Shown: positions 9,143-17,309, counted from the stretch's first letter. The stretch is 26,342 nt of DNA from DASYUM01 sp036001225 (GCA_036001225.1 DASYUM010000326.1:1-26342); one strand, 5' to 3'. Program-made: numbers and translations. Notes: generated by a model not told the origin, from the letters alone.

Positions 9143-10405
9143 TCAGAGCTTCTGCATGTTCTGGATGATGGCAGTGGCGAACTGGGAGCACTTCACCTCG
9201 TGGGCGCTCTCCATGAGACGGGCGAAGTCGTAGGTCACCGTCTTCTGGGCGATGGTGGCTTCCAAGCCCTTGATGATCAGATCCGCCGCGTCGGTCCACC
9301 CCAGGTAGCGAAGCATCATCTCGCCGGAGAGGATCACCGACCCCGGGTTGACCTTGTCCTGCCCGGCGTACTTGGGCGCGGTTCCGTGGGTGGCCTCGAA
9401 CAGCGCGTGCCCGGTCTCGTAGTTGATGTTGCCGCCGGGGGCAATCCCGATGCCGCCCACCTGGGCCGCCAGCGCATCCGACAGCAGGTCCCCGGTCAGG
9501 TTGGGGGCGGCGATGACGTCGAACTCGTCGGGCCGCGTCAGGATCTGCTGCAGGAAGGCGTCGGTGATCGCGTCCTTGACGAGGATCTTCCCGGCCGGCG
9601 GCTTGCCGCCGCACTCCTCCCAGGCACAGGTCCGATCGCCGAACTCGCGCTTGGCCAGCGCGTACCCCCAGCGCATGAACATCCCTTCCGTGTACTTCTG
9701 AATGTTCCCCTTGTGAACCAGCGTCACGTTCCGCCGCTCGTGCTCCAGCGCGTAGCGGACCGCGGCCCGGATCAGCCGCTCCGACCCCTCGCGGGAGATC
9801 GGCTTGATGCCGATCGAGGAAGACTCCGGGAAGCGGATCTTCTTCACCCCCATCTCCCGGCGGAGGAAGTCGATCACCTTGCGGGCCTCGGGCGTCCCGG
9901 TTTCCCACTCGATGCCGGCGTAGATGTCTTCGGTGTTCTCGCGGAAGATCACCATGTCCACCGCCTCCGGCCGCTTCACCGGTGACGGCACCCCTCGGAA
10001 GTAGCGGACCGGACGCAGGCAGACGTAGAGGTCGAGCTCCTGGCGGAGCGTCACGTTGAGGCTGCGGAACCCCTCGCCGACCGGGGTCGTGAGTGGGCCC
10101 TTGATGGCGACCAGGTACTCCCGGATGACGTCCAGCGTCTCGGGCGGGAGCAGGTTCGGGGGGCAGTCCGGCCCGTAGACGGTCTGGGCCTTCTCGCCCG
10201 CGTAGACCTCGGCCCACGCGATCCGGCGCCGGCCGCGCGAGGCGTGCTCGACGGCGGCGTCGAGGACCCGCACCGCCGCCCGCCAGATGTCGGGTCCGGT
10301 GCCGTCTCCCTCGATGAAGGGGACGATGGGGATGTCGGGGACCTGCAGCTTGCCGTGGGAGATCGTGATGCGCTCGCCGGCGGGGATCTTCACCTGACTG
10401 CCCAT
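9143..10405 (-). CDS. icd: Isocitrate dehydrogenase, NADP-dependent
   Basis: The enzyme converts isocitrate to 2-oxoglutarate with CO2 release. The 420-residue product follows the E. coli Icd pattern: FIEGDGTGPDIW (30-41), the substrate loop FRSLNVTLRQELDLYVCLRP with Ser115 matching the regulatory phosphoserine 113 of E. coli, FRENTEDIYAG, HKGNIQKYTEG, and NLTGDLLSDALAAQVGGIG. HGTAPKYAGQDKVNP carries the Lys-Tyr pair that marks NADP use. The ATG at 10405 follows AGGAGG at good spacing; a longer frame to 10549 translates the upstream repeat and is rejected. Whether an AceK-type kinase acts on Ser115 cannot be judged here. Confidence 0.96.
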   Translation of the reverse strand: MGSQVKIPAGERITISHGKLQVPDIPIVPFIEGDGTGPDIWRAAVRVLDAAVEHASRGRRRIAWAEVYAGEKAQTVYGPDCPPNLLPPETLDVIREYLVAIKGPLTTPVGEGFRSLNVTLRQELDLYVCLRPVRYFRGVPSPVKRPEAVDMVIFRENTEDIYAGIEWETGTPEARKVIDFLRREMGVKKIRFPESSSIGIKPISREGSERLIRAAVRYALEHERRNVTLVHKGNIQKYTEGMFMRWGYALAKREFGDRTCAWEECGGKPPAGKILVKDAITDAFLQQILTRPDEFDVIAAPNLTGDLLSDALAAQVGGIGIAPGGNINYETGHALFEATHGTAPKYAGQDKVNPGSVILSGEMMLRYLGWTDAADLIIKGLEATIAQKTVTYDFARLMESAHEVKCSQFATAIIQNMQKL

Positions 10406-10497
10406 GGAGCCTCCTGACCACCCCGGATCGTGCCGGGCCGAGAACCGAGCAGCCCTAGGACGCAGGGAGGAGGCGCGGCGAGGCGTATGCCGCGTAT

Positions 10498-10560
10498 GCG
10501 AGCCACCGGACGTCGCGGGGCTGGGGCCCCGCCGGCCGGGGCGAGCCACCCGAAGTTGAG
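10498..10560. repeat. Dispersed GC-hairpin repeat (module C), copy 1
   Basis: This copy in the 204-base acn-icd interval shares the identical 23-base core (10512-10534) with copies at 15158, 24644 and 26261. The core is a near-palindrome centred on GGGGCTGGGGCCCC. Here it is bracketed by a perfect 10-base direct repeat GCGAGCCACC (10498-10507 and 10541-10550), which could be a target duplication or simply the ends of the element. No gene is seen in the rest of 10406-10609. Confidence 0.8.
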
Positions 10561-10609
10561 GGCCGCCGACGACCGAGGACGACGGGATGCGACGGTTATC
10601 GGCACGGCA

Positions 10610-12865
10610 CTACGTGAGCGCGTTCAACGCCGAACCGGCCCTGAACCAGCCGATCTGCTCGTCGGTCAGCGTATGGCGTGTCGCAATGGTGACCGTGCGG
10701 CCGTCCGGCTTGTGGATGCGCACCTCGACCGGACGGTCGGGCGCGAGGTCGCGGAGGCCCACGATGGAGACGCGGTCGTCCTGGTGGAAGTGGCCGTAGT
10801 CGTCGGGATCGGTGAAGGTGAGCGGCAGGACGCCCTGCTTCTTGAGGTTCGTCTCGTGGATGCGGGCCAGGCTCTTCACGATGACGGCCTTGGCGCCGAG
10901 GTAGCGCGGCGACATCGCCGCGTGTTCGCGGCTCGAGCCTTCCCCGTAGTTCTCGTCGCCGACCACCACCCAGCCGATCCCCTTCGCCTTCCAGTCGCGC
11001 GCGAGCTTGGCGAAGGGGACGCCCGGCTCGCCGGTCAGCACGTTGACCCCCTTGCCGGTCTCCCCGGTGAAGGCGTTGACGGCGCCCAGGAACATGTTGT
11101 CGCTGATCCGGTCGAGGTGTCCGCGGTACCGGAGCCAGGCGCCGGCCGGCGAGATGTGGTCGGTCGTGGTCTTCCCCTGGGCCTTGACCAGGATCGGCAG
11201 GCGCTCGAAGTCCCGGCCGTCCCAACGGGGAAACGGCTCGAGCAGCTGGAGCCGCTCGCTGCCGGACCGGATCTCCACCGTCACCCCGGCGCCGTCCTCG
11301 GCCGGCGGCTCGTAGCCCTCCTCGCCGCGGGCGAACCCCTCGCGCGGCAGCTCCTCGCCTTCCGGCGGGGTGAACCGGAAGGGACGGCCGTCGGGCCCCG
11401 GCAGCGTCCCGTTGACGGGGTCGAACTCGAGGGTGCCGGCAAAGGCCAGCGCGGTGACGATCTCGGGACTGGTGAGAAACGACAGCGTGGCCGCGCTGCC
11501 GTCGTTCCGGCCGGGAAAGTTCCGGTTGAACGACGAGACGATCGTATTGGTCTCCTCGCGCTTCACGTCCGAGCGCTTCCACTGGCCGATGCACGGCCCG
11601 CACGCATTGGCCAGCACGGTGCCGCCCATCCGCTCGAAGGTCGCCATGATCCCGTCGCGCTTGATCGTCTGGTAGACCCGCTCCGAGCCCGGGGTGACCA
11701 GGAACGGGGTCTTCGCCCGCAGCCCGGCCTTGATGCCCTGCATGGCGATGTGGGCCGCCCGTCGCATGTCCTCGTACGAGGAGTTGGTGCAGGAGCCGAT
11801 CAGGGCGGCCTTGATGGTGGCCGGCCAGCCGTTGGCCTCGACCTCGGCGGCCAGCTTCGAGATCGATCGGTCGCGGTCCGGCGAGTGGGGGCCGACGATG
11901 TGGGGCTCCAGCTCCGAGAGGTCGATCTCCACCACCTGGTCGTAGGCACGGGCCGGGTCCTCCATCACCTCGGGGTCGGAGACCAGGTGCGGGCGGTACT
12001 GCTCGGCGAGGTCGGCGACGTCGGCCCGGTCGGTGGCGCGGAGGTACGCCGCCATCCGGTCGTCGAAGGGGAAGATCGAGGTGGTCGCCCCCAGCTCGGC
12101 GCCCATGTTGCAGATCGTGCCCTTGCCGGTCGCGCTGATCGATTCGGTCCCGGGCCCGAAGTACTCGATGATCTTGTTGGTGCCGCCCTTGACGGTGAGG
12201 AGACCGCACAGGAAGGTGATGACGTCCTTGGGCGCGGTCCACCCGGCGAGCTTCCCGGTGAGGTGGACCCCAATCAGCTTGGGCTGGAGCACCTCCCAGG
12301 GCAGGCCGGCCATCACCTCGCCGCAGTCGACGCCGCCCACGCCGATCGCGAGCATGCCGAGGCCGCCCCCATTCGGGGTGTGGGAGTCGGCGCCGATCAT
12401 GAGCCCACCCGGGAACGCGTAGTTTTCGAGGACGACCTGGTGGATGATCCCCGAGCCGGGCCGCCAGAAGCCGATCCCGTACTTCCGCGACGCCGAGCGG
12501 AGGAACGCATACACCTCGTTGTTCTCGGTCAGCGCCCGCACCATGTCGGCCGAGGCGCCGGTCTCGGCCCGGATGAGGTGATCGCAGTGGACGGTCGAGG
12601 GGACCGCCACCCGCTCCTTACCGGCCTGCATGAACTGGAGGAGCGCCATCTGGCCGGTGGCGTCCTGCATGGAGACCCGGTCGACCCGAAGCCGGAGCTG
12701 GGCGACCCCGCGCTCCCAGGCCTGGCGTGCCCAGTCATGGACGTGGCTGATCAGGATCTTCTCGGTGAGCGTGAGGGGCCGCTTCCACTCGCGGCGGGCC
12801 CGGGCCAGGCGCTCGGGCATCGCGGCATACAGCTCACGGATCTCAGGCAGCATGCGGGCCCCCAA
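10610..12865 (-). CDS. acn: Aconitate hydratase (mitochondrial-type)
   Basis: Aconitase isomerises citrate to isocitrate using a [4Fe-4S] cluster. The 751-residue product has the three cluster cysteines: C359 in IGSCTNSSYEDM, and C422 and C425 in NACGPCIGQW. It also has GADSHTPNGGGLG (158-170), and the swivel domain with TTTDHISPAGAW and GEGSSREHAA. The size and motifs match the mitochondrial-type aconitase branch rather than the longer AcnA or AcnB forms. The start is either TTG at 12865, eight bases after GGAGG, or ATG at 12853 (MLPEIRELYA); spacing favours TTG. It is the first gene of the TCA operon, about 47 bases after the predicted transcription start. Confidence 0.95.
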   Translation of the reverse strand: MGARMLPEIRELYAAMPERLARARREWKRPLTLTEKILISHVHDWARQAWERGVAQLRLRVDRVSMQDATGQMALLQFMQAGKERVAVPSTVHCDHLIRAETGASADMVRALTENNEVYAFLRSASRKYGIGFWRPGSGIIHQVVLENYAFPGGLMIGADSHTPNGGGLGMLAIGVGGVDCGEVMAGLPWEVLQPKLIGVHLTGKLAGWTAPKDVITFLCGLLTVKGGTNKIIEYFGPGTESISATGKGTICNMGAELGATTSIFPFDDRMAAYLRATDRADVADLAEQYRPHLVSDPEVMEDPARAYDQVVEIDLSELEPHIVGPHSPDRDRSISKLAAEVEANGWPATIKAALIGSCTNSSYEDMRRAAHIAMQGIKAGLRAKTPFLVTPGSERVYQTIKRDGIMATFERMGGTVLANACGPCIGQWKRSDVKREETNTIVSSFNRNFPGRNDGSAATLSFLTSPEIVTALAFAGTLEFDPVNGTLPGPDGRPFRFTPPEGEELPREGFARGEEGYEPPAEDGAGVTVEIRSGSERLQLLEPFPRWDGRDFERLPILVKAQGKTTTDHISPAGAWLRYRGHLDRISDNMFLGAVNAFTGETGKGVNVLTGEPGVPFAKLARDWKAKGIGWVVVGDENYGEGSSREHAAMSPRYLGAKAVIVKSLARIHETNLKKQGVLPLTFTDPDDYGHFHQDDRVSIVGLRDLAPDRPVEVRIHKPDGRTVTIATRHTLTDEQIGWFRAGSALNALT

Positions 12866-12918
12866 AGATATCGCCTCCCACCCGGAAGAGGGCGGAAGGC
12901 GAGCGAGATTGCGCCTCG

Positions 12919-12947
12919 ATGCTACCCGCCGCGGGGGGCGGTGTCAA
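12919..12947 (-). promoter_or_regulatory. Sigma-70-type promoter of the TCA operon
   Basis: On the minus strand TTGACA (12947-12942) is followed by a 17-base spacer and TAGCAT (12924-12919). The -35 is perfect, the -10 matches four of six, and the spacing is optimal. It lies in the 95-base gap between the iron-sulfur gene stop (12961) and the aconitase start, pointing at aconitase. The expected start is near 12912. Confidence 0.65.
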
Positions 12948-12960
12948 GGCGCGATCGGGG

Positions 12961-13677
12961 CTAAGTCCGCAAAAACAGAGACCGCGTGGCCCGGCGGCGG
13001 AGGCGGAGGATCGAGTCGGCCGGCGAGAGGGTCATGGGGCAGACGGCCGTGCACTGGGCCTGGCCGTGACAGCGCCAGACCCCGTCCTCGTCGAAGAGTG
13101 CGGCCCAGCGCGCGGCCGTGCCGCCGGCATCCCGCCGGTCGGCGACCAGGGTCAAGGCGCGGTTCAGCGCGGCGGGGCCCGGAAAGCGGGAGTCCCAGCC
13201 GACCATCGTGCACGCCGAGACGCAGGCGCCGCAGCCGATGCACTCGATGGTGGGGTCGATCGTCCGCCGCTCGAGGCTGTCGGCCGGGATGGCCGCCGGC
13301 GCCCGGGCCTCGGGCTCCCGCGGGAGGAAGGCGGCGCCCACCTGCTTCATCTTCTCGGCGAAGGGCGCCATGTCCACGACCAGATCCCGGATGAGCGGGA
13401 AGTGATAGAGGGGGCGCAGGGTGACCGTCGCGTCGGGGCGCGCGACGGCGCGCAGTCGGGTCCGACAGGCCCAGCGCTCCCGTCCATCGACCACCACGGC
13501 GCACGAGCCGCACATCCCGACCCGGCAGGCGTAACGGAACGCGAGGTCGGGGGCCGCGCCCTCCCGGAGGCGCACGAGGGCGTCGAGGACGGTCGTGCCC
13601 TCGGCCGCCGCCACCGGGTAGCTGTCGAAGCGCTCCGCGGGCGCCTCCGGGGACCAGCGATAGATGCGGAGGATCAT
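12961..13677 (-). CDS. Third complex II-type iron-sulfur subunit
   Basis: This is a 238-residue SdhB/FrdB family protein that would relay electrons between a flavoprotein and a membrane anchor. All cluster ligands are present: C51, C56, C59, C71 (CRVGMCGSCAV); C146, C149, C152, C156 (CIGCGACVSACT); C203, C209, C213 (CHGQAQCTAVCP). The second motif ends in Thr where Pro is usual. The ATG at 13677 has GGGAG five bases upstream. It is 37 bases after the MFS gene, with no flavoprotein or anchor adjacent. The likely partners in this window are the flavoprotein at 21942-23666 and the anchor at 18090-18419, since frd and sdh each have their own subunit. That pairing is inference. Confidence 0.88.
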   Translation of the reverse strand: MILRIYRWSPEAPAERFDSYPVAAAEGTTVLDALVRLREGAAPDLAFRYACRVGMCGSCAVVVDGRERWACRTRLRAVARPDATVTLRPLYHFPLIRDLVVDMAPFAEKMKQVGAAFLPREPEARAPAAIPADSLERRTIDPTIECIGCGACVSACTMVGWDSRFPGPAALNRALTLVADRRDAGGTAARWAALFDEDGVWRCHGQAQCTAVCPMTLSPADSILRLRRRATRSLFLRT

Positions 13678-13714
13678 GGCCGCTCCCGCAGTATTCGGAA
13701 GCGGCCGGCGCGCG

Positions 13715-14962
13715 TCAAGCTCGGCCGACGCTCACCCGAGCCGCGCCCGCGGCCACGGGTTGGCGGCGAGGCTGGCGGAGCGGCCGCCCGACCAGCCAGA
13801 CCCCGCACGCCATGGCGGCCGCCGAGAGCAGGTAGACCGCGTACACCCCGGCGTGCTCGATGACAACCGCGCTCACCAGCGGTCCGACGACGCCGCGCAC
13901 GCCGGCCAGCGTCCCCGCGATCGCCATGTATGGGGTCACCCGGCGGGGCCCGGCGAGATCGAGCACGACGACCAGCCAGACCAGGTCGAGCCCGCTCTGC
14001 ATGAGGGCTTCGGTGACCGACGTCGCCGCCAGCATCCACGGGCTCCGCGCCACGTAGTAGAGGAGCGGCGTCAGGGCGCCGATCACGAACACGGCCCGCA
14101 GTGCCTCCAGGCTCGAGCTGCGGTCCACCAGGCGACCCCAGCAGGCGTTGCCGGCCAGCGCGGCGGCCGCCGCGCAGGCGGCGAAGACGCCCAGCTGGCG
14201 CGGGGTGGCGGCAAGCACGTCGGCGACCATGAGGGTGTTGGCCGGCATCTGGATCCACACGCCGGAGCCGAAGACGAACATCGCCAGCAACAGCCGCTGG
14301 AAGTCGCGGTCCTCCCGCACCGCCGCCCACGCCTCGCCGAGGCGCGCCCGTTCCGGCGGTCCGCCGTCACGCGGGCGGACGGGCAGCCGGCGCTGCCAGA
14401 GGCTGGCCGCCATCCCGGCCAGGGCGCCGCCGGCGAAGACCCAGCGGTAGCCGACGAGCGCGACCAGGATTCCGGCCGCCGGCATCGCGACGATACCGAG
14501 GATCGCCCCCGCCATGCGGCTCGCGCCGAGGGCGCGCCCGCGCTGCTCCCGCGGATAGATCTGCTCGACCAGACAGGCCTGGGCGGGGCTGGCGATCGTC
14601 CCCAGCAGGTTGCCGGCGACCAGGATGCCGAGAAAGGACCACGGTGAGCCGACGAAGGGGACCAGCAGGAAGAGCGCGCGCGCCGTGAAGCTCGACCAGA
14701 CGACGTAGGGCAGCGGGGCGCGAGCGTCGATCAGCCGGACCCACGCCACCGAGAGGAGGAGGCAACCGGCGGTCGCGGCCGGCAAGAGCGCGAGCTGGAG
14801 GGGCGTCGCCCCCAGCTCGCGGCGAAGGAAGAGCCCGGTGAAGGGGTTGGTGAGGCCGGTGAAGAGGGCGAACAGCAGCGTCGCCGCCACGTCGACCCGG
14901 AGGGCGCGCCGGACGTCCGGGCTGAACTCCTCCACCCTGGCGCAGACGAGGCGCAGTAGCAC
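13715..14962 (-). CDS. Major facilitator superfamily transporter
   Basis: This integral membrane protein of 415 residues has about 12 hydrophobic segments in two halves separated by a basic loop near residues 190-215 (RRLPVRPRDGG). The MFS hallmark between helices 2 and 3 is degenerate (WVRLIDARAPLPYV). RALGASRMAGAILGIVAMPA, in the middle of the first half, is typical of drug and sugar efflux MFS members. The substrate cannot be told. The start is GTG at 14962 or, equally plausible, GTG ten codons later (VEEFSPDVRRAL). It is probably co-transcribed with the iron-sulfur gene 37 bases downstream, a pairing without an obvious functional link. Confidence 0.8.
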   Translation of the reverse strand: MLLRLVCARVEEFSPDVRRALRVDVAATLLFALFTGLTNPFTGLFLRRELGATPLQLALLPAATAGCLLLSVAWVRLIDARAPLPYVVWSSFTARALFLLVPFVGSPWSFLGILVAGNLLGTIASPAQACLVEQIYPREQRGRALGASRMAGAILGIVAMPAAGILVALVGYRWVFAGGALAGMAASLWQRRLPVRPRDGGPPERARLGEAWAAVREDRDFQRLLLAMFVFGSGVWIQMPANTLMVADVLAATPRQLGVFAACAAAAALAGNACWGRLVDRSSSLEALRAVFVIGALTPLLYYVARSPWMLAATSVTEALMQSGLDLVWLVVVLDLAGPRRVTPYMAIAGTLAGVRGVVGPLVSAVVIEHAGVYAVYLLSAAAMACGVWLVGRPLRQPRRQPVAAGAARVSVGRA

Positions 14963-15110
14963 GGCGGATCGTGGAGGGCATGAACCGTGCCACGCAGCTG
15001 ATCGATCTCAAGTGTCCGGAAATGTGAGAGAAACGTCGCCACGAGGCATCGCGATCGCCCGCTCGTCCGCGGTGGACCACCCCCAATCTCGGGTGGAGTT
15101 TCCCTAGTCA
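14963..15110. other. Non-coding interval, nothing recognised
   Basis: This is the first part of a 345-base interval with no supported gene. It is less GC-biased than its neighbours, and no credible promoter or RNA gene is seen. A stretch around 15014-15035 (GTGTCCGGAAATGTGAGAGA) resembles the kind of sequence found at insertion-sequence ends, but there is no transposase and no matching second end. The remainder of the interval (15111-15307) is a modular repeat. Confidence 0.5.
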
Positions 15111-15307
15111 TCGGAGGGGGCCTCGACGGCCCCCCTCCGAAACCTCCCCCAGGAAGGGCGCGCCGCAGGACGTCGCGGGGCTGGGGCCCCGCCGTCCGAG
15201 GCGCGCGAACCCAAAAGTGGCGGCGGCAAAAGCCGCCGCTCGAAGCGGAACACCACACGCGCGGCGGTTCGGCGTCACGCTGCGCCCGATTACTCCGACA
15301 GCCTCCT
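15111..15307 (-). repeat. Modular 3'-end repeat, copy R1 (complete)
   Basis: Read on the minus strand from the kinase stop, the order is: a conserved stretch of about 65 bases beginning at the TAG itself (module E); a hairpin GCGGCGGC-AAAA-GCCGCCGC (15220-15240, D); the dispersed GC-hairpin (15158-15219, C); a short CCTCCCCCAGGA link (B); and a 12-base-pair hairpin with arms TCGGAGGGGGCC / GGCCCCCTCCGA, here with one extra C (15111-15140, A). Copy R2 at 20832 has A, B, D and E but lacks C. Copy R3 at 26214 has A to D before the window ends. It may act as a 3' structure or terminator; no T run is present. Confidence 0.85.
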
Positions 15308-15769
15308 CTAGGTCTCGGCGGGGACGGCCGTGACCGTGAACCCCCCGTCGGCGGCGGCCTCGACCCGGTAGATCTCGTCGAACCCCTCTGCGTAGCGCGG
15401 GGGCTCGAGCCTCCGCGCCGCCACGTAGATGGCCACATCAGGTACGCGGGCTCCGTTCTCCCGTCGCCGGTTCCGCTCGACCGCTTCGCGCGGGGTCGCC
15501 AGGAGGTGGTAGGCCACGAGCCGGGCGCCGTGACGCCGGCCGAGCGCGATGAGGGGCGCGCGGTCGGCGGCGGTGGGATTGGTGTTGTCCACGACGACCG
15601 ATTGCCCCCTCCGAAACGCGTCGGCAATCAGCTCGGCTTGGCGGGCGGAGCGGTCGCGGACCCCCACGAGGAGGTCCTTGCTCACATGGGTGTGGGTCGC
15701 GGCGAACCGGCGGCGATAGAGGCTCGTCTTCCCCGCTGCCGGCAAGCCGATCAGGACGACCAGCTCCAT
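15308..15769 (-). CDS. P-loop kinase, polynucleotide-kinase-like
   Basis: This 153-residue AAA/P-loop phosphotransferase resembles the kinase domain of T4 polynucleotide kinase and related small kinases. Walker A is GLPAAGKTS (8-16); the second conserved Asp is in VVVDNTNPTAADR (58-70); the lid region has arginines in VERNRRRENGARVPD (97-111). The substrate is unknown; polynucleotide, small-molecule or zeta-toxin-like targets are all possible. The ATG at 15769 is well placed. It is transcribed away from the topoisomerase gene across a 74-base divergent gap. Its TAG stop is also the first codon of the R1 repeat. Confidence 0.82.
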   Translation of the reverse strand: MELVVLIGLPAAGKTSLYRRRFAATHTHVSKDLLVGVRDRSARQAELIADAFRRGQSVVVDNTNPTAADRAPLIALGRRHGARLVAYHLLATPREAVERNRRRENGARVPDVAIYVAARRLEPPRYAEGFDEIYRVEAAADGGFTVTAVPAET

Positions 15770-15812
15770 GGCGCCAGTGTCGCACGCCGCCCGCGCTGGA
15801 GGGCCGCAGGTG

Positions 15813-15828
15813 TGGCATCGGCCTTGCT
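15813..15828 (+). promoter_or_regulatory. Sigma-54-like promoter motif before topoisomerase IB
   Basis: The motif TGGCATCGGCCTTGCT matches the -24/-12 consensus TGGCAYRNNNNTTGCW at all positions but one, with GG at 15814-15815 and GC at 15826-15827. Transcription would begin near 15839, five bases before the ATG at 15844, so translation would be nearly leaderless or start at the later GTG (15874). No enhancer-binding site was identified. Confidence 0.35.
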
Positions 15829-15843
15829 TCGAACCCTTCCACG

Positions 15844-16947
15844 ATGAGGCGATGCCTGCTCGGACGCCGGCTCGTGACAGATCGGACCGAGGCAGCCCAC
15901 GCGGCGAGCCTCCACTACGTCAGCGACGCGACGCCGGGTATTCGCCGGCGCCGGGCCGGGCGCCACTTCGTCTACGTCGGGCCCGACGGCCGCCCCATTC
16001 GCGACCTCGATCGGCGGCGCCGGATCAAGGCTCTCACCATCCCGCCGGCGTGGACCGATGTCTGGATCAGCCCGAATCCGCGTGGCCACATTCAGGCCAC
16101 CGGCCGTGACGCGCGCGGGCGGAAGCAGTACCGTTATCACCCGCGCTGGCGGGTGGTGCGCGACGACACGAAGTACGGCCGGCTCGTCGGCTTCGGTCGG
16201 GCGCTCCCGCGCATCCGTGCCGCGGTCGAGCGCGACCTGGCCCGGCCGGGGCTGCCGCGGGAGAAGGTGGTGGCCACCGTCGTCCGGCTCCTCGAGACGA
16301 CCGCGATCCGGGTCGGGAACGCCGAGTACGCTCGCAACAACGGCTCCTTCGGGCTGACCACGATGCGTGACCGACACGTCGGCGTCTCCGGATCGACGCT
16401 TCGGTTCCAATTCCGCGGCAAGGGCGGCAAGCTCCAGCAGGTGGACGTCAGCGACCGCCGGCTCGCCCGCATCGTCCGCCGCTGCCAGGACCTCCCGGGC
16501 CAGGAGCTCTTCCAGTACCTCGACGAGGATGGGCTGCCGCAGCGCATCGGCTCGGGCGACGTCAATGCCTATCTCCGCGCGGTGGGCGGCGAGGAGTTCA
16601 CGGCCAAGGACTTTCGCACCTGGACGGGAACGGTCCTGGCCGTGCTCGCCCTGCAGGAGTTCCGGTCGTTCGACTCGACCGTCCAGGCCAAGCGGAACGT
16701 GGTCCGGGCGATCGAATCGGTGGCCAGGCGCCTGGGCAACACGCCGACCATCTGCCGCAAGTGCTACGTCCACCCGGCGGTGGTGGACGCCTACCTCGAA
16801 GGCGGCCCCGCCGAGGCGCTCCAGCGACGGGTCGAGCGCGACCTGGCCCGGTCGCTCCGCGGGCTCCGCCCCGAGGAGGCCGCCGTGCTGGCGCTACTCC
16901 GGAGTCGCCTGGCCCGCCAGGCGGCCGGGCTGAAGAAAGCCGCCTGA
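15844..16947 (+). CDS. DNA topoisomerase IB
   Basis: This eukaryote/poxvirus-like topoisomerase relaxes supercoils through a 3'-phosphotyrosyl intermediate. At up to 367 residues it has the bacterial TopIB size. The N-terminal domain has LTIPPAWTDVWISPNPRGHI (64-83) and GRKQYRYHPRW (92-102). The catalytic set is visible: Arg156 in TAIRVGN, Lys193 in FRGKGGK, Arg258 in KDFRTWTG, Asn299 in RRLGNTP at the place taken by His in vaccinia, and the nucleophile Tyr308 in CRKCYVHP. The start could be ATG 15844 or GTG 15874. Neither has a clear ribosome site. It leads the only plus-strand block, ahead of two tiny charged-protein genes. Confidence 0.95.
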   Translation: MRRCLLGRRLVTDRTEAAHAASLHYVSDATPGIRRRRAGRHFVYVGPDGRPIRDLDRRRRIKALTIPPAWTDVWISPNPRGHIQATGRDARGRKQYRYHPRWRVVRDDTKYGRLVGFGRALPRIRAAVERDLARPGLPREKVVATVVRLLETTAIRVGNAEYARNNGSFGLTTMRDRHVGVSGSTLRFQFRGKGGKLQQVDVSDRRLARIVRRCQDLPGQELFQYLDEDGLPQRIGSGDVNAYLRAVGGEEFTAKDFRTWTGTVLAVLALQEFRSFDSTVQAKRNVVRAIESVARRLGNTPTICRKCYVHPAVVDAYLEGGPAEALQRRVERDLARSLRGLRPEEAAVLALLRSRLARQAAGLKKAA

Positions 16948-17001
16948 GCCTAGCGACGGCACACCGGTTGCTACCTCGTCCATCACGACCCCATTCCCGG
17001 C

Positions 17002-17073
17002 ATGAGCCGTATGGATGCCATACAGTTCCTGAAGCCGGAGCACGAAGCCCGGCAATACCAGCGGGCAACGTAG
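17002..17073 (+). pseudogene. Possible hemerythrin-like N-terminal remnant (tiny ORF)
   Basis: This 23-codon frame reads MSRMDAIQFLKPEHEARQYQ and ends at TAG 17071. The MDAIQFLKPEHEAR part resembles the opening of HHE/hemerythrin-domain proteins (MDAI-LLK-xH pattern), but the rest of the domain is absent. It could be a decayed 5' end or a chance ORF. A small inverted repeat GTATGG-ATG-CCATAC (17009-17023) overlaps its start. Confidence 0.25.
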
Positions 17074-17086
17074 CTGGAGGCGGCCG

Positions 17087-17308
17087 ATGGCTCGCAAAGC
17101 GAAACGCCGCACGAAGCGGAAGGCTGCCCGGTCCACGACGCGACGGCGGCGCCCGGCGACGAAGCGGACGCCGACCAGGCGGCGCCGGTCGCGGGCGGTG
17201 AAAGGGCGCTCCAAGCGAGCGCGCCCGGCCGCCGCGCCGCCCATGGGCCTCCCCGTCCCGCCACCCCCGACGAACGGTAGCGAACCCAGACCACGCCAGG
17301 AGGTGTGA
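17087..17308 (+). CDS. Small highly basic protein, histone-tail-like
   Basis: This 73-residue protein has 27 Lys/Arg and only two Glu. The first 46 residues are nearly all K, R, A, S and T (MARKAKRRTKRKAARSTTRR), followed by a Pro/Ala-rich tail (PMGLPVPPPP). It has no fold signature, signal peptide or membrane segment, and looks like an intrinsically disordered nucleic-acid-binding protein, similar in style to histone H1-like bacterial proteins. GGAGGCGGCCG before the ATG is a good ribosome site, which supports it as a real gene. It lies 139 bases after topoisomerase IB and one base before the acidic gene. DNA or RNA binding is inference from charge. An AT-poor artefact is possible, since GC-rich shadows also give Arg-rich frames. 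Confidence 0.68.
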   Translation: MARKAKRRTKRKAARSTTRRRRPATKRTPTRRRRSRAVKGRSKRARPAAAPPMGLPVPPPPTNGSEPRPRQEV

Positions 17309-17309
17309 A

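Noticed and set aside
10406..10549. 48-residue N-terminal extension of isocitrate dehydrogenase
   Set aside because: The extension translates the dispersed repeat. The ATG at 10405 has an AGGAGG ribosome site and gives the normal family start.
10430..12964. 844-codon plus-strand open frame opposite aconitase
   Set aside because: Antisense to a complete aconitase with all cluster cysteines. The frame has biased, repetitive composition and no domains.
14963..15110. Insertion-sequence remnant
   Set aside because: One stretch looks like an IS end, but no transposase fragment or second inverted end was found.
15111..15307. Possible CRISPR array in the repeat-rich interval
   Set aside because: The modules differ from one another, are not regularly spaced, and there are no unique spacers or cas genes.
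14731..15627. 298-codon minus-strand open frame across the R1 repeat
   Set aside because: It overlaps the kinase and MFS genes out of frame and translates the repeat; low-complexity Pro/Arg/Ser composition.
16948..17086. Possible tRNA or structured RNA gene after topoisomerase IB
   Set aside because: No cloverleaf arms or anticodon loop could be traced; only a six-base-pair hairpin is present.
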